A model generated the notes under the pieces. That model saw only the letters and a program-made list of their open reading frames with translations. It did no database searches and was not told where the DNA came from. Source: Leptodontidium sp. MPI-SDFR-AT-0119 (taxonomy: Eukaryota > Ascomycota > Leotiomycetes > Helotiales > Leptodontidiaceae). From it: a DNA stretch of 64,000 bases. This document shows positions 1-12,132 of the stretch, piece after piece. The stretch is from the NCBI GenBank assembly GCA_020726505.1, contig JAHLEZ010000002.1, forward strand, positions 4,526,001 through 4,590,000, given 5' to 3'. Positions within the stretch are counted from its first letter, which is position 1. Every line of letters starts with the position of its first letter. The position numbers were made by a program, and so were the translations under genes.

Positions 1-3000
1 GACTAAGGCCTTGCTGGCGTCAGGGGCGAGTGGGGATTGGTGGAAACGCCAGGGGTAGAGACAGTAATACTGCCCGATTCAGCTTAGATCGCTGTCACTT
101 TGTCCACTGGTTCTGTTTCCTGGTTTTATTTTGGGTTTTCCTGCCAGCCACCCCCCTGCCACTCAGAAATTGCTGCCAGGGGAGGCGTGCTCAGTCACTT
201 CGAACACTGCTGGGATCTCTGCCTCCCCAACCATTCAGCAGACTCGCATCGCTGGAGCCTCTCCTTTCCAGCCCTGGAGGACTTTGGATTGCACTTCGTA
301 CCCGCTGGACTGCCAATTCCAGGTGAGTCCTCAGTGTGGGAATCAGGGGAACAAAAGCCTGCTTGGGCACTCGCACTGGCGCTGGGCTGTCTCCTTTTGT
401 GGGGGCATTAGAAGACTCGAGAGGGCCTGGAAGGACAGGAAGGATGGTGGTGAGGTCATTCATGGAGACACGCAACAGCTGAGGAGTCCTAGAGGGTCAA
501 CTCAGCTGTTGCTCTGCTTAGCAGCTATCGCGAGTGTATGGCTCACTACTGCTGATGGTGTGGTGCAGCGGTGTTCCATCGTTGGAATTCATCCATAGGT
601 ACCTAGTAGAAGCTATGGGTGGGATGCACAATATTATATACGAACTGTGCAAACATCCAACACGAAGATATGCAGCCCTCACTTCCTTCCTGCACCATTA
701 CTCAGAAATGCAGCTCGATATGCACAGCTTATCCTGCACACACACACTTCTTTTCTTATCCCATCAGTGGTGCACAATATGCCGTGACCCATTTCCTCCG
801 TGCCACTATTCCCAATAGCCTCTCATCTTCGCAGTTTTTTCATCCGATCTCGCACAGCTTCCCTTTGTTTGGCTCGCTTGTTCTTCCCTCCTGCAGGCTG
901 AACCACTCTTTCCCCTGACCTGCAAAGCAAAGCAAGAAATCATAATTGCCCACCGAAAACTAAAAACAACCTCTGGGGTCGGATCACTCCATCCATTTCC
1001 TTACCCTGAACGCAATTCTTACTTCAGGCTTTTAATGGGCTAAATTCGGCATCAAGAGCCCCATCAGATAGCCAAATCATCTCGGGCTCATCTTGTTAGA
1101 GCTCCCAGGGAAATCAGCTGTTTCTTCTTCGGTTCAATGGCACACTCACCGACATGGCAAACCGTGCATGTGTTTTGGAATTGCAGATAACCATCGATGT
1201 TCCAGTTCCACAACTTCCACCCTGCCTGTCTTGCTACTGGCTGCTTGCTGATTACTCACGCTGGAAATCTCCTGCCTGCGGTTGGCTCTCGTGTGGAATG
1301 GAGATTTTTAATCTGAAGCCGCAACCACCAGAGAGCTTGTCGCCAGGGTGTTGGAGATTACCATCCCCTGCTCGACAAATCACAGCTTCTCATTTACCAA
1401 ATTCTCGCAGGACAAAAATTCAGACGAGAGGACTTCTCCCCCGAGGGGGTTTCCCCGGCGGTTGCATGAGCACATTGTGGAATTTCTGCACTGTGCACAA
1501 TAATATAAAATAATACCCGATGGGGAAATCGAAATCGAAATCATCAAACGACAGGAGATGAGACGTTGCTCGAGGTGTCCAGACCAGAACCAGACCAGCC
1601 CTCCAAACTCCAAAGCAAGATGTCTAGGCCGCCCTCAGATATCTGTATCATGTTTAAGTTTCATAATCCGGAACGATGCGCCGAAGCCTCGTTCATCTGT
1701 GCAACCCGTCATTTCGAACTTGTGGCTTGCCCGTTGGAAATTCAGAAATCGAATCCTTCCCGTCCATCTCAAGTCATCGTTGTCGTCCCAAGTTGGTAAG
1801 ATGACACCCACCCACCGTTGCACGAGCTGCAACCTTATCTCACGGCTTGGACTCGGGGTTGAAATTTGTACCCACCGGCCGTTATCACCACTTCATCGAT
1901 ATGAGCATCTCGTGTTCCCTCAAATCCCAGGTTTTTCATGCCATGGCCCATGGCTGTTTCCACCCGTCTGGCCTCCCGCTCCCGGCAATCGAAATCGAAG
2001 CTTTGATATCGAATTTCCAGGAGTTTATTCCAGTCTTGTCTGATCGAGTCCAGTGCAGTCCATTTCAAACCCACTTCCCACTATTTCAATTCAATCCAAC
2101 ACGAGTGACAAGACAAGTTCACGGTTGCAAAGTTGCAAATTGCACCCCCTTTCCCTCTCGGCATCTCCACTGATCTTCGAACGAACATTCCATTCTCTCT
2201 CCCCTTCTGTAACTTGCCTCCAGAGCCTCGTCTCCACATGCTACCCTGCCCACAAAAAAAGGCACCCTCCGCACACCGCCGAACAAGAATAGAAGTAAAC
2301 AATAAAACATAGAAATTGTGGAAACCAGCTCCAACTCACGCCAGACAACTTGCCTCTTCAGGCCTCACAAAACCCAGACAACGCAACAATGGTGAAGGTG
2401 TGGATCCCATCAAATCTCCCGTCTGCGAGGCGAGATTTGGCTGTTGGCAAACTTGGCATAGTGTGATGGGTGGGCACTGACTGGCACATCCACATCCACT
2501 CGGCCGCTATGAGTGAGTGGCAAGCGATTCAGGGAGGGACGGCCACCGCTGCCAGGAAGCCAGGTCCGTCCCTAGCAAAAGTTCTTCGGGTTTGTCCGCC
2601 CCGGCCTCGAGTCTCTCTTTCTCCTGAGTCCTGATCCACGGCTCTTCTTCCGATTCATGCCGAATGGATGGCATGGCTTCACAACAACCTGGCTCAAGCT
2701 CTCGAGGAAATTTCTATTCTTATCTTTCGATAGATCGGTCTCTCTTTTCTCTCATCTCTTCACGAAACAGAAGAGGAAAATAATTTCTTTCCTCGTTTAC
2801 AACACTACAAAATTCGCAGTTTCTCCTTTTTCCCCCTCTCCCGTTCTTCTCTGTTCCTACCTTATCTTACCTATGCCTCGTCCCTCCTCCTTTTATTCCT
2901 TCTCACACTTCCCTATCAAAATTCAGGTTTCCACCCATCTCCAGGCCAAAATTCCAAGCCGAAGAAGAAGAAGGATGAAGATCTAGATCCCCAAGATCTT

Positions 3001-6000
3001 CTTCCTTCGCTTAAAGACTTTCGTTCCTGCGCAAGCGTCACCTCTTTCTGTCCAGTGGTGCAGTAATCAATCGCTCAAAGCCAACCAAAACTCTACGACT
3101 CCAGTACGGTGGCCACTAACGACGCAAGCGGTGCTGCAAAGCTGCAAGCTGCTAAATTTACAAGCTGTCAATCTGCAGATGGTGCAGGTAGGTGCAAATT
3201 ATTCGCGAACTTGTGAAGCTGGTGGGTGAGTGAGCAACCTGGCAGCTGCTAACCAGCTACTAAAGAAGGAAGGGGGAAAATGCTAGAGGTTTGATGGAGG
3301 ATTTCCGCGTCAGCTTGCACATCATGGTACTGTACTGTATGGGATGGGATTTTATTTTCTTCGATAAGCTTTTCTTTTCTTTTGGTTTGGTTTGGTTTGG
3401 TTTGGTTCGATTCGGTTGGTGTTGGTGTTTCTTCCTTGCACGCTATTCTATTTTTGATCTTCGATGATGAGTGATCTCTTGTTTAGCGGTTCAACAAATT
3501 TTGAGTTTGACCTTTCCTGCATGCTGGGGGCGTGAGCGATGGCATTCTCGATTTACCCGAGAACCCCTGGATCGCGACTGTGACGTCGACGCGAGGGTTT
3601 GAGGAATCACATGCTAGGAACGGTAACTTTTGACATTTTTACAGTAGACCCATGTTATCTTTTATTGCTATTTCATGCCCCGATATACAGTACATTGTAC
3701 TGTTGATTACGTGCTATTACCAGCAACTTCATCCCGGATGGCTTCACTGTATGATAAACTCCCCTTCTCCGAGGACTGGGAACCCCGGGGCTTTGATGTG
3801 CAGCATTGCTGGGACCGATTAAATCGGCTTCTGGATGCGAGACAATAGCCATAGGGACAATTTTCTACGCCGATTCCACCGAAGATGGATCCTAAGAGGG
3901 AACAGAAATGCAACTCGAGCCCTTGTTATGTTGGCTCTTCACTAGAAACAAACCCCGTCGTGGACATGAGCCGAAATTGTTATCGTTCCTTGGACCTGTT
4001 CTTCCTCTGGAACTTTCGATGCATGGGATGATACTGCAATTGATCTGTTGAGCTGTAGGCTTTTCTCTTGTTGCTACAGGTTAAGTGTTCTCGCGGCTCC
4101 CTTCATGATCTGCAAAGTCGATCGAAGTTCCGCATGCTTCTCGTTTACCAAGGTGGTCTTGATACTTTGTAGGGGATATCGGGATTCAATTTCTCTCTAA
4201 GTCTGTCAGGTACACGGGTGACCTAGCACTGTTAGAGGTGCAGTTCTGATGTTGTGACATTGAGCTTGATACCATCACCGAAATATAGATACCCTAGCAA
4301 ATAGGCAGGTGATTTTTGATGCAGCACATGATTTGGAACTTGGCTTACCATACAGCCTTGTTTGGTTCATTTAACGTTGATTGATTTTATCAGTTGAGGC
4401 TCATCTCCAAACATCCTGAGTGAAGGCGAAAGTTACTACTTTCAAATTGTGTATACAATTTCATCCAGGCCAAACTACCAGAATTAGCGTCTTCGAACGT
4501 CAACATTACTTCAATGGTTGAACTCTCTAGAACGTCACCCTTCAAATTGTCGCTGTTATTTCAGACCTTCACCATAACCTCCCTGGTGGCTTAGACGCCA
4601 TTGAATATCGTTCAGCATTCACCACCTTCATCAACACGGTATCTTCTTGCAGGGACCACTATTTTTATTACCTCTTCTATTCTCTTCAAAACACAACGAT
4701 AACAACATCATCAACCCTCAACCTCCACTACCCTCACGACTAGAAACGTGGGTTCGATCAGAAGCGTTCTTTCAGCTCCATTACGACGCTGTATCCTCAA
4801 GCATCGACCACTCTCCGAAGAAGATAGACCACTCACCTCACTCTACTTCAGTTAGCCATCATCACAACCCCTCGAATCAATCTCCTCGGCTTTACTATCT
4901 CGGTACTCCTCTTCAGCAGATTTAAATATGAGTAAACGCAAAATAGCTGATCTCAAACGAGTCAAGTTCGCAACTGTTGATATGGTGAGGATTCAGGCTG
5001 TGCTTTGAAAATAAAAGCAAACCCGCCAATAGACCATAGACTCGGCGCACGGGACAAGAAATTCGAGTTCGAGAAACAGATCAGCTCCGAAAAGCATTCC
5101 ACGTCATCTTCAACGACAAGCGGGACCGATTCCAAACAGTAGCTCCAGGCGCCGAGGCGAAGTTTTGACTCGCAACACTCTTCCTTGTCAATTCTCCTTG
5201 TGGAGAGCATGTCAGGTACCTCGAAGAGGCTGAGTTCCTTGATGGGTTCCTGCAGGTGATGGTTGTAGCCGCAAGTCATCTTGAGCTGGGAAAGAGCACT
5301 GCCAGAGTCGGCTTTTGGGTGGGCTATGTTGGTGACACGATCTCACATGAAAGTTGGTTGGACAGCAACGAAGAAATAATCGCTTCTCGGAGCGTTAAGA
5401 CGGCCATAAGATATCTGAAGCGTCTCAAGAGTCGTATCCGCTGATCGAGGAAAAGAATGAGACGTGGTTAGAGGACCGTTACGGGGCTTTGTTGGAGACC
5501 GACTTCGAGAAATAGTGGTACTTGGTCGTACCACGTCTCCGGGGATTGACAGAAACCAGTCAGGTCTGAAATCTGCCTAATCGTCAGACTCGACCAATCC
5601 AGGCGCGCAGCCCCTCGACGATCGCGATTTCTCATCACTCGTCTTCGCTCTTCTGGTAGCGACGAGCAATACCCTCACTCCACGAATTTCATTGCCTACG
5701 GCGACATAGCTACTGATTCAACATCAGGTGGCAAGGCTTCATCACCTCGACATCTTCAAATAGCCATCTCGACCGGCACTGTTTTCAAAATAGATTCGAA
5801 AATTTCAATACCAAGATTTCACTCAGTCAGCTCTGGTTCAACACAAGCAGGCATTGATGGGACTGGGGGACTGGGGAGATCTTCTGGGCGACAATTCATT
5901 CATTAAACAACCTTAAAAATCATGAATCGCATAGCACGCAATAAAAGGCACTACTGAACAAAAACCCTTTTCCCCAACCATAGCTTGCTATATCGTGATG

Positions 6001-6459
6001 TTTACATTCATATTTTCGCCCGCTTGAGAACCTGTCATATCTTGCTACCCCGGACAAAAGGGGCTCGCCGAGCTGCAGCCGAGTGCGGGGAACCCCAAGC
6101 TCCACCCATTGGTCGCGGAGACCATCAAGACACCAAACCTCAATCAGCAAGAGTCGTAACGACGCATTGGATCCTCAAAACCGAGTGCATAACCGTGGTA
6201 GTTGGTGCATCGTGCATCCTCGTCTTTTCCTATAATAAATGCGCCTCCTACCCTTCCGTTTTCCCATCTCAATCTCTTCTCTTTTAGCTTTAGCTTTACG
6301 TTCACGTTCACCTCTGTCCCTCCTCTTCCCTAAGCAGCTGATTACACAACCACCACGACGACTAATCAGGAGCTGGTTCAAAGCTTGAGCAAGTGCCACA
6401 TAGCTTCCACGCCCAATTGACAGATGTACAAGCTCTAGGAATTATTCCACCTCCGCAAA
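1..6459. other. Gene-poor left flank
   Basis: No gene is supported here. The stretch is mixed-composition DNA with pyrimidine-rich blocks (about 2150-2240 and 2820-2950) and a short GGTTT tandem at about 3384-3406. An ATG at 2389 (Met-Val-Lys) follows leader-like A/C-rich sequence but leads to no continuing exon that I can see. Near 4928-5444 there are short coding-like segments in different frames, described separately. The last few hundred bases before 6460 are likely the promoter and leader of the acyl-CoA synthetase gene, with an ATTGG (CCAAT) box at 6108 and an AT-rich TATAATAAAT at 6231. Confidence 0.5.
4928..5444 (+). pseudogene. Possible decayed coding remnant
   Basis: An ATG at 4928 opens a short lysine-rich frame (MSKRKIADLK...). 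Two other frames then look protein-like in turn. One (about 4990-5146) contains ...GARDKKFEFEK... and ends at TAG. Another (about 5047-5444) reads ...FNDKRDRFQTVAPGAEAKF, meets TGA at 5166-5168, then continues open to 5444 with ...LELGKSTARVGFWVGYVGD.... No pair of GT-AG sites that I can see joins them. This pattern fits an inactivated gene or repeat remnant, but I recognise no family and chance open frames remain possible. Confidence 0.22.
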
Positions 6460-6513
6460 GTAAGCTCCTCTTTCCCCACGGTCTCAACAATACCTGACCC
6501 CGCACCAATCCAG
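6460..6513 (+). other. Putative 5'-UTR intron of the acyl-CoA synthetase gene
   Basis: A GTAAGC donor at 6460, a CTGAC branch-like motif near 6494 and an AG acceptor at 6512-6513 define a 54-nt intron that would end one base before the ATG at 6515. Size and motifs match the coding introns of this window. Inferred from sequence only. Confidence 0.5.
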
Positions 6514-6514
6514 A

Positions 6515-8732
6515 ATGCCTCCTCACCCTCAAGACGAAGTACAGCACCACTCACTCACCGACCCTGAGTCCTTCTGGGCCGAACAAGCTTCTCATCTCAC
6601 CTGGCACAAGAAGCCCAGCTCGACACTCGTCAAGACCTCGAAGTCGCTGAAATCAGGAACTAAGCACGATCATTGGGAATGGTTTCCGGATGGCGAGATC
6701 TCGACCTGCTATAATTGCGTGGATAGACATGTGGAAGCGGGCAATGGGGACCAGACGGCAATCATTTGGGATAGTCCGGTGACGAAGACGAAGCAGAAGA
6801 TTACGTATAAGGAGCTGTTGGAGGAAGTTGAGACTTTTGCGGGCGTGTTGCGGGAGGAAGGTGTTAAGAGGGGGGATGTGGTTTTGCTTTATAGTAAGTA
6901 CATGTACCTTATTCGAAATCTCAACCTGTTTGCGAGTTCGCACCGAATCTGCGCTGATTTTACCTCAGTGCCTATGATACCCGCTGCTCTCATTGGAATC
7001 CTCGCTACTATCCGAATTGGAGCCATTCATGCAGTTGTATTTGGTGGTTTCGCAGCGCAATCACTGGCTCAACGCATTGAAGCCTCCAAACCAACAGCCA
7101 TTCTAACAGCTTCATGCGGAATCGACGGTGCCAAAGCCCCAATGTCATACAAATCGTTCATCAGAGACGCAATCGAGCAATCAGCACATAAGCCCAAGAA
7201 GACTATTATCTGGCAGCGAGATCAGCTGAGATGGGATCCAGTAGACAAGAACGGCGGCGAGAGGAATTGGCAGAGACTAGTGAAGAGTGGGAGGAGCAGA
7301 GGTTTGAAGGCTGAGTGTGTCCCCGTCAAATCGAGTGACGGCCTTTACATTATCTACACCTCCGGCACAACCGGTCTGCCAAAGGGAGTTCTCAGAGATG
7401 CTGGTGGTCACGCTGTAGGTCTCCATCTGTCAATCAGCTATCTCTTTGGCATCCATGGGCCAGGCGATGTCATGTTCTGCGCATCAGATATCGGCTGGGT
7501 TGTTGGGCATGCGTATATTTTGTATGCGCCACTCATGACAGGAGCTGCGACAGTTCTCTACGAAGGAAAGCCGGTAGGAACACCCGACGCAGGCTCTTTC
7601 TGGCGAATCGTTGAAGAGTACAAAGTCAACTCGCTCTTCACAGCACCCACAGCACTCAGAGCTATTCGAAGAGACGACCCCGAGAATAAGAAGTTCAAAG
7701 AAGTCGGAAAGAGAGGCGGTTTCAAGAGTCTCAATGCTCTTTTCCTTGCAGGAGAAAGATCAGAACCGAGTATCATCACCATGTACCAGGATCTTCTCAA
7801 GGACTATGCAGATGGAGCGCCTGTGGTGGATCATTGGTGGTCCTCTGAATCCGGTTCCCCGATTTCAGGTATTGCACTTGTTCCGCACGCTGGGAAAGAT
7901 CGCAAGACCGAGAAACGAGATATAGCACCACTTGGAATCAAACCCGGAAGTGCTGGTAAAGCTATGCCAGGCTGGGATGTCCGCGTCGTCGATGATTCAG
8001 GAAAGGAGGTCTCAAATGGAAAGATGGGCAATATTGTGCTTGGTATGCCGCTCGCTCCAACCGGCTTCAGAACACTCTGGCAAGATGAAGAGAGATTCTA
8101 CAAAGGTTATCTTAAGAGATTCGAGGGTAAATGGGTCGATACTGGTGATGCTGGTATGATTGATGAAGATGGGTATATCCACGTCATGTCTCGATCTGAT
8201 GACATTATCAATGTGGCTGCTCATCGATTCAGTACTGGTAAGTGCACATTCCCGATTTCAACATTCGTGTACTTACAATCTTGCAGGCTCCATAGAACAA
8301 GCCATCGCTTCTCACCCAACCATAGCAGAATGCTGCGTGGTCGGCATCCCCGACGCCTTGAAGGGCCACCTCCCATTCGCCTTCGTGACACTCTCAACAG
8401 CAGACCATCCACCCTCCGCCGTTCCCTCCGATGAACTCTTCGCCGAAGTCCAAAAGCTCGTCCGGACTCAAATTGGCGCCATCGCCTCCCTGGGCGGTAT
8501 GATTCAAGGCAAAGGCATGATTCCCAAGACACGTTCTGGCAAGACGTTACGGAGGGTGTTGAGAGAACTAGTCGAGAATGCTGTCCATGAAGAGTTCGAT
8601 AAGGAGGTTCAGATCCCGGCGACGGTGGAGGACGCGGCTGTTGTTGAGGTCGCGAGGGATAAGATTAGAGAGTATTTCAAGGAGAAGGGTGGGGATTTGC
8701 ATAAAGCGACCGAGGCGAGAGCGAAGTTGTAG
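6515..8732 (+). CDS. Acyl-CoA synthetase, ACSS3/propionyl-CoA synthetase type
   Basis: ATP-dependent ligase of the ANL superfamily, converting a short-chain carboxylate (acetate, propionate or similar) to its CoA thioester through an acyl-adenylate. Exons are 6515-6893, 6969-8237 and 8287-8732, giving 697 aa, the usual length for this family. The introns (75 and 49 nt) are GT-AG and both restore conserved blocks: LLY|MPMIPAAL and HRFSTG|SIEQAI. Visible motifs: P-loop YTSGTTGLPKG at about residue 255, SDIGWVVGHAYI, and the C-terminal PKTRSGKTLRR carrying the adenylation lysine at about 632. Two otherwise conserved spots differ from textbook acetyl-CoA synthetase: WWSSESG instead of WWQTETG (about 416) and AAHRF instead of AGHRL. 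Substrate is therefore uncertain; propionate or another short acid is as likely as acetate. Propionyl-CoA handling in fungi feeds the methylcitrate cycle. No localisation signal is obvious. Confidence 0.92.
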
Positions 8733-11076
8733 GTAGACAGACGATGAGAGGATCGGTTTAGAGGATGGGGTGGCTTGGCGTTGGCGTATAGAGTGATTTG
8801 TGATGGATGGTGATGTCTTGCGTAGTTACATCTCTGTGCTCCTTCAATGGAATTTGAAACTTGGCTGCTGTGTTTTCAATGGTGAATATGGTATCCACGT
8901 CTCAAGCGTTTTCGAAGAGATATAAATTCTACTCGTGTTGAATTCATGAAGAGCAATAACACGGGCTCCACAGTGCTGGAAATAGTGCAAGACGAATTAA
9001 TGGATGAGTAGCGATGTAAGGGATGGTAAAAGTAGTAAGTAAGTAGTCGATGTCACTTGGTGGGTTGTATATTAACCATGGGGCCGGAGACAGAAGGCAG
9101 CTGTGGGGACCGTGAAAGCGAATGAGAGGAAGAGACTGAGTGAGGGTGGGAGAAGAGAACGAGGTGGAGAATAGAGATGAATTTGACATTTAAGCTTGCG
9201 ATGAATCCGATATATAAGCCAGCGAAAGATTCCCAGGGCAATGGGGTGAAATGTGGAGGCGTCGTAGCTCAGCAGTTGATAACACTGAGAGAGACCGGAG
9301 GAGCAAAGATGCAAGTGGGGGGATTGAGGAGGTGAGGGAAGAATTGGAATCCGGTTATAGCTCTTGGGGATCGGCGGTGGCGCGAATGACAACGACAATA
9401 TCGAGGGAGGGTAGTAGCGATAATGCTGCACGCGAAAGAGGATGAGTTGAGATGGTGATGGATTGAGTCATGACAATAAAACGACTTTCTCTCTTTGAAA
9501 TAGATGTCCAGTGCTTGGAACAGAGGTAGCAAATTGCCACTCTTTGCGTGTTCCACTTCCGTCATCTCCTCCATGTGGTGATGGTGGTGGCCTTTTTGTG
9601 AGTTGAGTTGTTCGAAGGACTCCTAAGGGGGTAGGTATATATACAATATCTTGGACGAGCACATGATCTGAGGATTGAGTGTTAATAGTGAATAATGAGC
9701 AATGTTATTATTCTCTCCTTCAGAATCAATATACTGGAAGTGAATGTCGTTTATGTTGGGAAGCGGCTCACATCACCCAGTTCTAGCGCTACATCTCTGT
9801 TGTCATTTCTCAATGATCGCTTGTTGTTGAGATGACAGTGAGTGTAGAGGAAGCGAGATAAAGACATGACAACGACAACTATTTTCTTTGAAAACCCCAA
9901 AGCTTGAAATAGAGTCATGGGATTCTCCATCTACTCCCCATTTTTTCTCCAAGTACAACCGACTTTCCTGCTTCCGCCTCTTGCTCCAGTCCCACAATAC
10001 GGCGGCGGGGGCGGCGACGGCCTTCTTGAGTTGGGTGGTTCTGAAAGGTCAAGGGAGGATATATATACGAAATTTGGAAGAGCAAAGGACGTGGGGGAGC
10101 GGATGAAGACCGAGATGTGAGACTTGGCTAGCGTTATGCATAGGCACATACTGAGCAGTAACGTAGCTGAAAGAATAGCAGAGTGAGTAGGAAACGTTAG
10201 CAATTTTCTTTCTAAGCTGGATATCTGTCATCTCCTGTCTTTCGGATACTGTCTACGAAGACGTGATGAAAACGGCATCAGTTATGACAACAATACACTT
10301 CAAATTTGCGAGGTACGAAGGGCAAAGAATAAGACGGAGATGAGCCTTGTTCAAGAGGGGTGGTCTTGGTTAGGGCTTTTCTAACCGCACTCCCACAGTG
10401 TGGCGGTGGTGGTGATGGTGGTGGTACCTCTAAGTTGGGCTATTTGGCGAGGTCTCAGGTCGGTTTATATGGATAGTACTTGAAGGTAGAGGGGATTGTG
10501 AAAGAACAAGAAAAGGCATGAAGGAGCTCCTGAGCCATTCGCTTTGAGTCTGAAACTCAAGTTACTCTCAAGTTAAGGAAGAAAAGTGACTTTAAGAAAC
10601 TGATGTCAATTTCACCAACATATGGCATTCACTTACTCAAAAAGTCTTTCAAAACTATTCATTCGGTTTCAAAATAGTCCCAGGCGACTGTTGTATAAAG
10701 TACCGCAACATAGCATTGAATTCAACGACTTGCCCCCTCGAAAACAGGAAAGAGTAATCACATTTCCATACCTGTGGCCGCTCTATCAAGACAGGTCTTT
10801 TCAGCTCGTCTGGTATTTGCGAGGCATCATACCCGATTGGATCGTCTTGCGACCAACTCTATTGATTGGCTTACTTCCTGCTGACCTCCCCCCTGGTCGC
10901 ATGTTTTGCCCGGTAACGAAGTGACGAGCGGCGTAGGATAGGCCATGCTTTGACAGGGCTCAAAGAAGATCCAGATAAGGCTCGAGAATATCCCGGTTTC
11001 TGCAGTTTCTTCACTTTTGAACAATTCTAGAACTCTTGGTGAAGATCTGAAAGTTTGAGTAACCTCCATTGTTGAC
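8733..11076. other. Non-coding interval with degenerate tandem units
   Basis: No gene is supported in these 2.3 kb. The interval contains three diverged copies of one ~200-bp unit (see the repeat entry). Several short open frames on the minus strand cross the copies but share no clean protein alignment. The last part should hold the promoter of the short-chain dehydrogenase gene. Confidence 0.5.
9468..10485. repeat. Three diverged tandem copies of a ~200-bp unit
   Basis: Copies lie at about 9468-9665, 9862-10085 and 10283-10485, spaced roughly 400 bp. Shared blocks occur in the same order: ATGACAA-rich start with TTTGAAA, a GGTGG/GGCGG-rich block, TTGAGTTG or AAGTTGGG, then AAGGG and a TATATATAC or TTTATATGG box, then TTGGANGAGCA in the first two. 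The third copy is the most worn. No known element is recognised; this could be an old tandem duplication of a non-coding unit or of a tiny gene. Confidence 0.4.
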
Positions 11077-12132
11077 ATGCCGAACAAAAGCGGATTCGTA
11101 GATTTCAATCCTGATAATGACCTTCCACCTCTCACTAGCAAAGTGATTTTCATCACTGGAGGTGAGCATACTTACTTGCCTCCCATCTTGTAATCGTGCT
11201 GACAATGTAATAGGAACTGCTGGATTGGGAGCAGCATCAGTCCATGCCCTCGCCAAACACGATCCTGAACATATCTACTTCAGCGGTCGCAACGCCCAAG
11301 CAGCCAACGCACTAATAGCCGAAGTCAAGAAGACAACACCCACAGCCTCTCTTACATTCATAGAGATAGACCTCTCATCCCTCTCATCCGTCAAAGCCGC
11401 ATCCCAGAAATTCCACCACGACCGGCTGGATATCCTGATGTGCAATGCTGGCATATCGGAAAACCCACCCGCGTTGAGCGAAGACGGCTATGAGATTCAT
11501 TTTGCAACGAACCATCTCGGTCATGCCATGTTGATCAGGCAGATGTTACCTACTTTACTGAACACGGCAAGATTGACGGACGCGGATGTGCGGATTGTGA
11601 TCTTATCGTCGAGAGCTTGGTGGATCCATCAGAAAGGAGGGATCATATTCTCTAAGTTGACGACGAAGCAGGATGGGTGGCATGAGAGGTCGTTTACTTA
11701 CCAGTACGTGCTCTCTTAAATCTTCAAGGCGAATTAGTAATGGTAGAAGTCCTAATTTCTAGAAGGCAGAGCAAACTTGCAAATCTAATCTACGCACGGG
11801 ATCTTGCAAAGCGATTCCCGAGTATCACAACTGTGTCGATACATCCAGGAATCGTAGCAACGGCTATGCTAGCCGGGCAGAAACCTAGCTCGAGAGTGTT
11901 CATGACTATCGAGAACTTCCTCACGAGCGTCTCGAAGGTGAGAGAGGATGAGGGTGTTTTGAATCAGGTATGGGCTGTTGCTGGAGTGAAGAAGGAAGGG
12001 CTGGTGAACGGAGGATATTATGAGCCGGTTGGGGTGCTGTGTGATCATAAGTTGAATAAGACTGCAAAGGATGAGGGATTGGCGAAGAGGTTGTGGGAAT
12101 GGACTGAGGAGGCATTGGATAAGATTAAGTGA
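11077..12132 (+). CDS. Short-chain dehydrogenase/reductase (retinol-dehydrogenase-like)
   Basis: NAD(P)-dependent oxidoreductase with a Rossmann fold; the substrate cannot be told from sequence. Exons are 11077-11161, 11214-11703 and 11766-12132, giving 313 aa. The first intron splits the cofactor motif and splicing restores TGGTAGLG (residues 27-34). Other family marks: NAG in LDILMCNAGIS, NHLGHAML, and SS in VIVILSSRA-like context (seen as VRIVILSSRA). The second intron ends at a tandem TAGAAG acceptor. Use of the AAG gives TYQQSKLAN with a correct catalytic YxxxK; use of the upstream TAG would insert one residue (YQRQSK) and break the spacing. I chose the former. Start at 11077 is the first ATG giving the usual ~25-residue lead before the Rossmann motif. 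The C-terminal part (HPGIVATAML) matches the fungal WWOX/retinol-dehydrogenase-like SDRs. It lies upstream of, and in the same orientation as, the quinone oxidoreductase gene. Confidence 0.9.

Noticed and set aside
2389..3070. ATGGTGAAG followed by possible GTGTGG donor and a later lysine-rich segment near 2960
   Set aside because: Resembles a tiny first exon of a ribosomal-type gene, but no consistent exon chain or known protein emerges.
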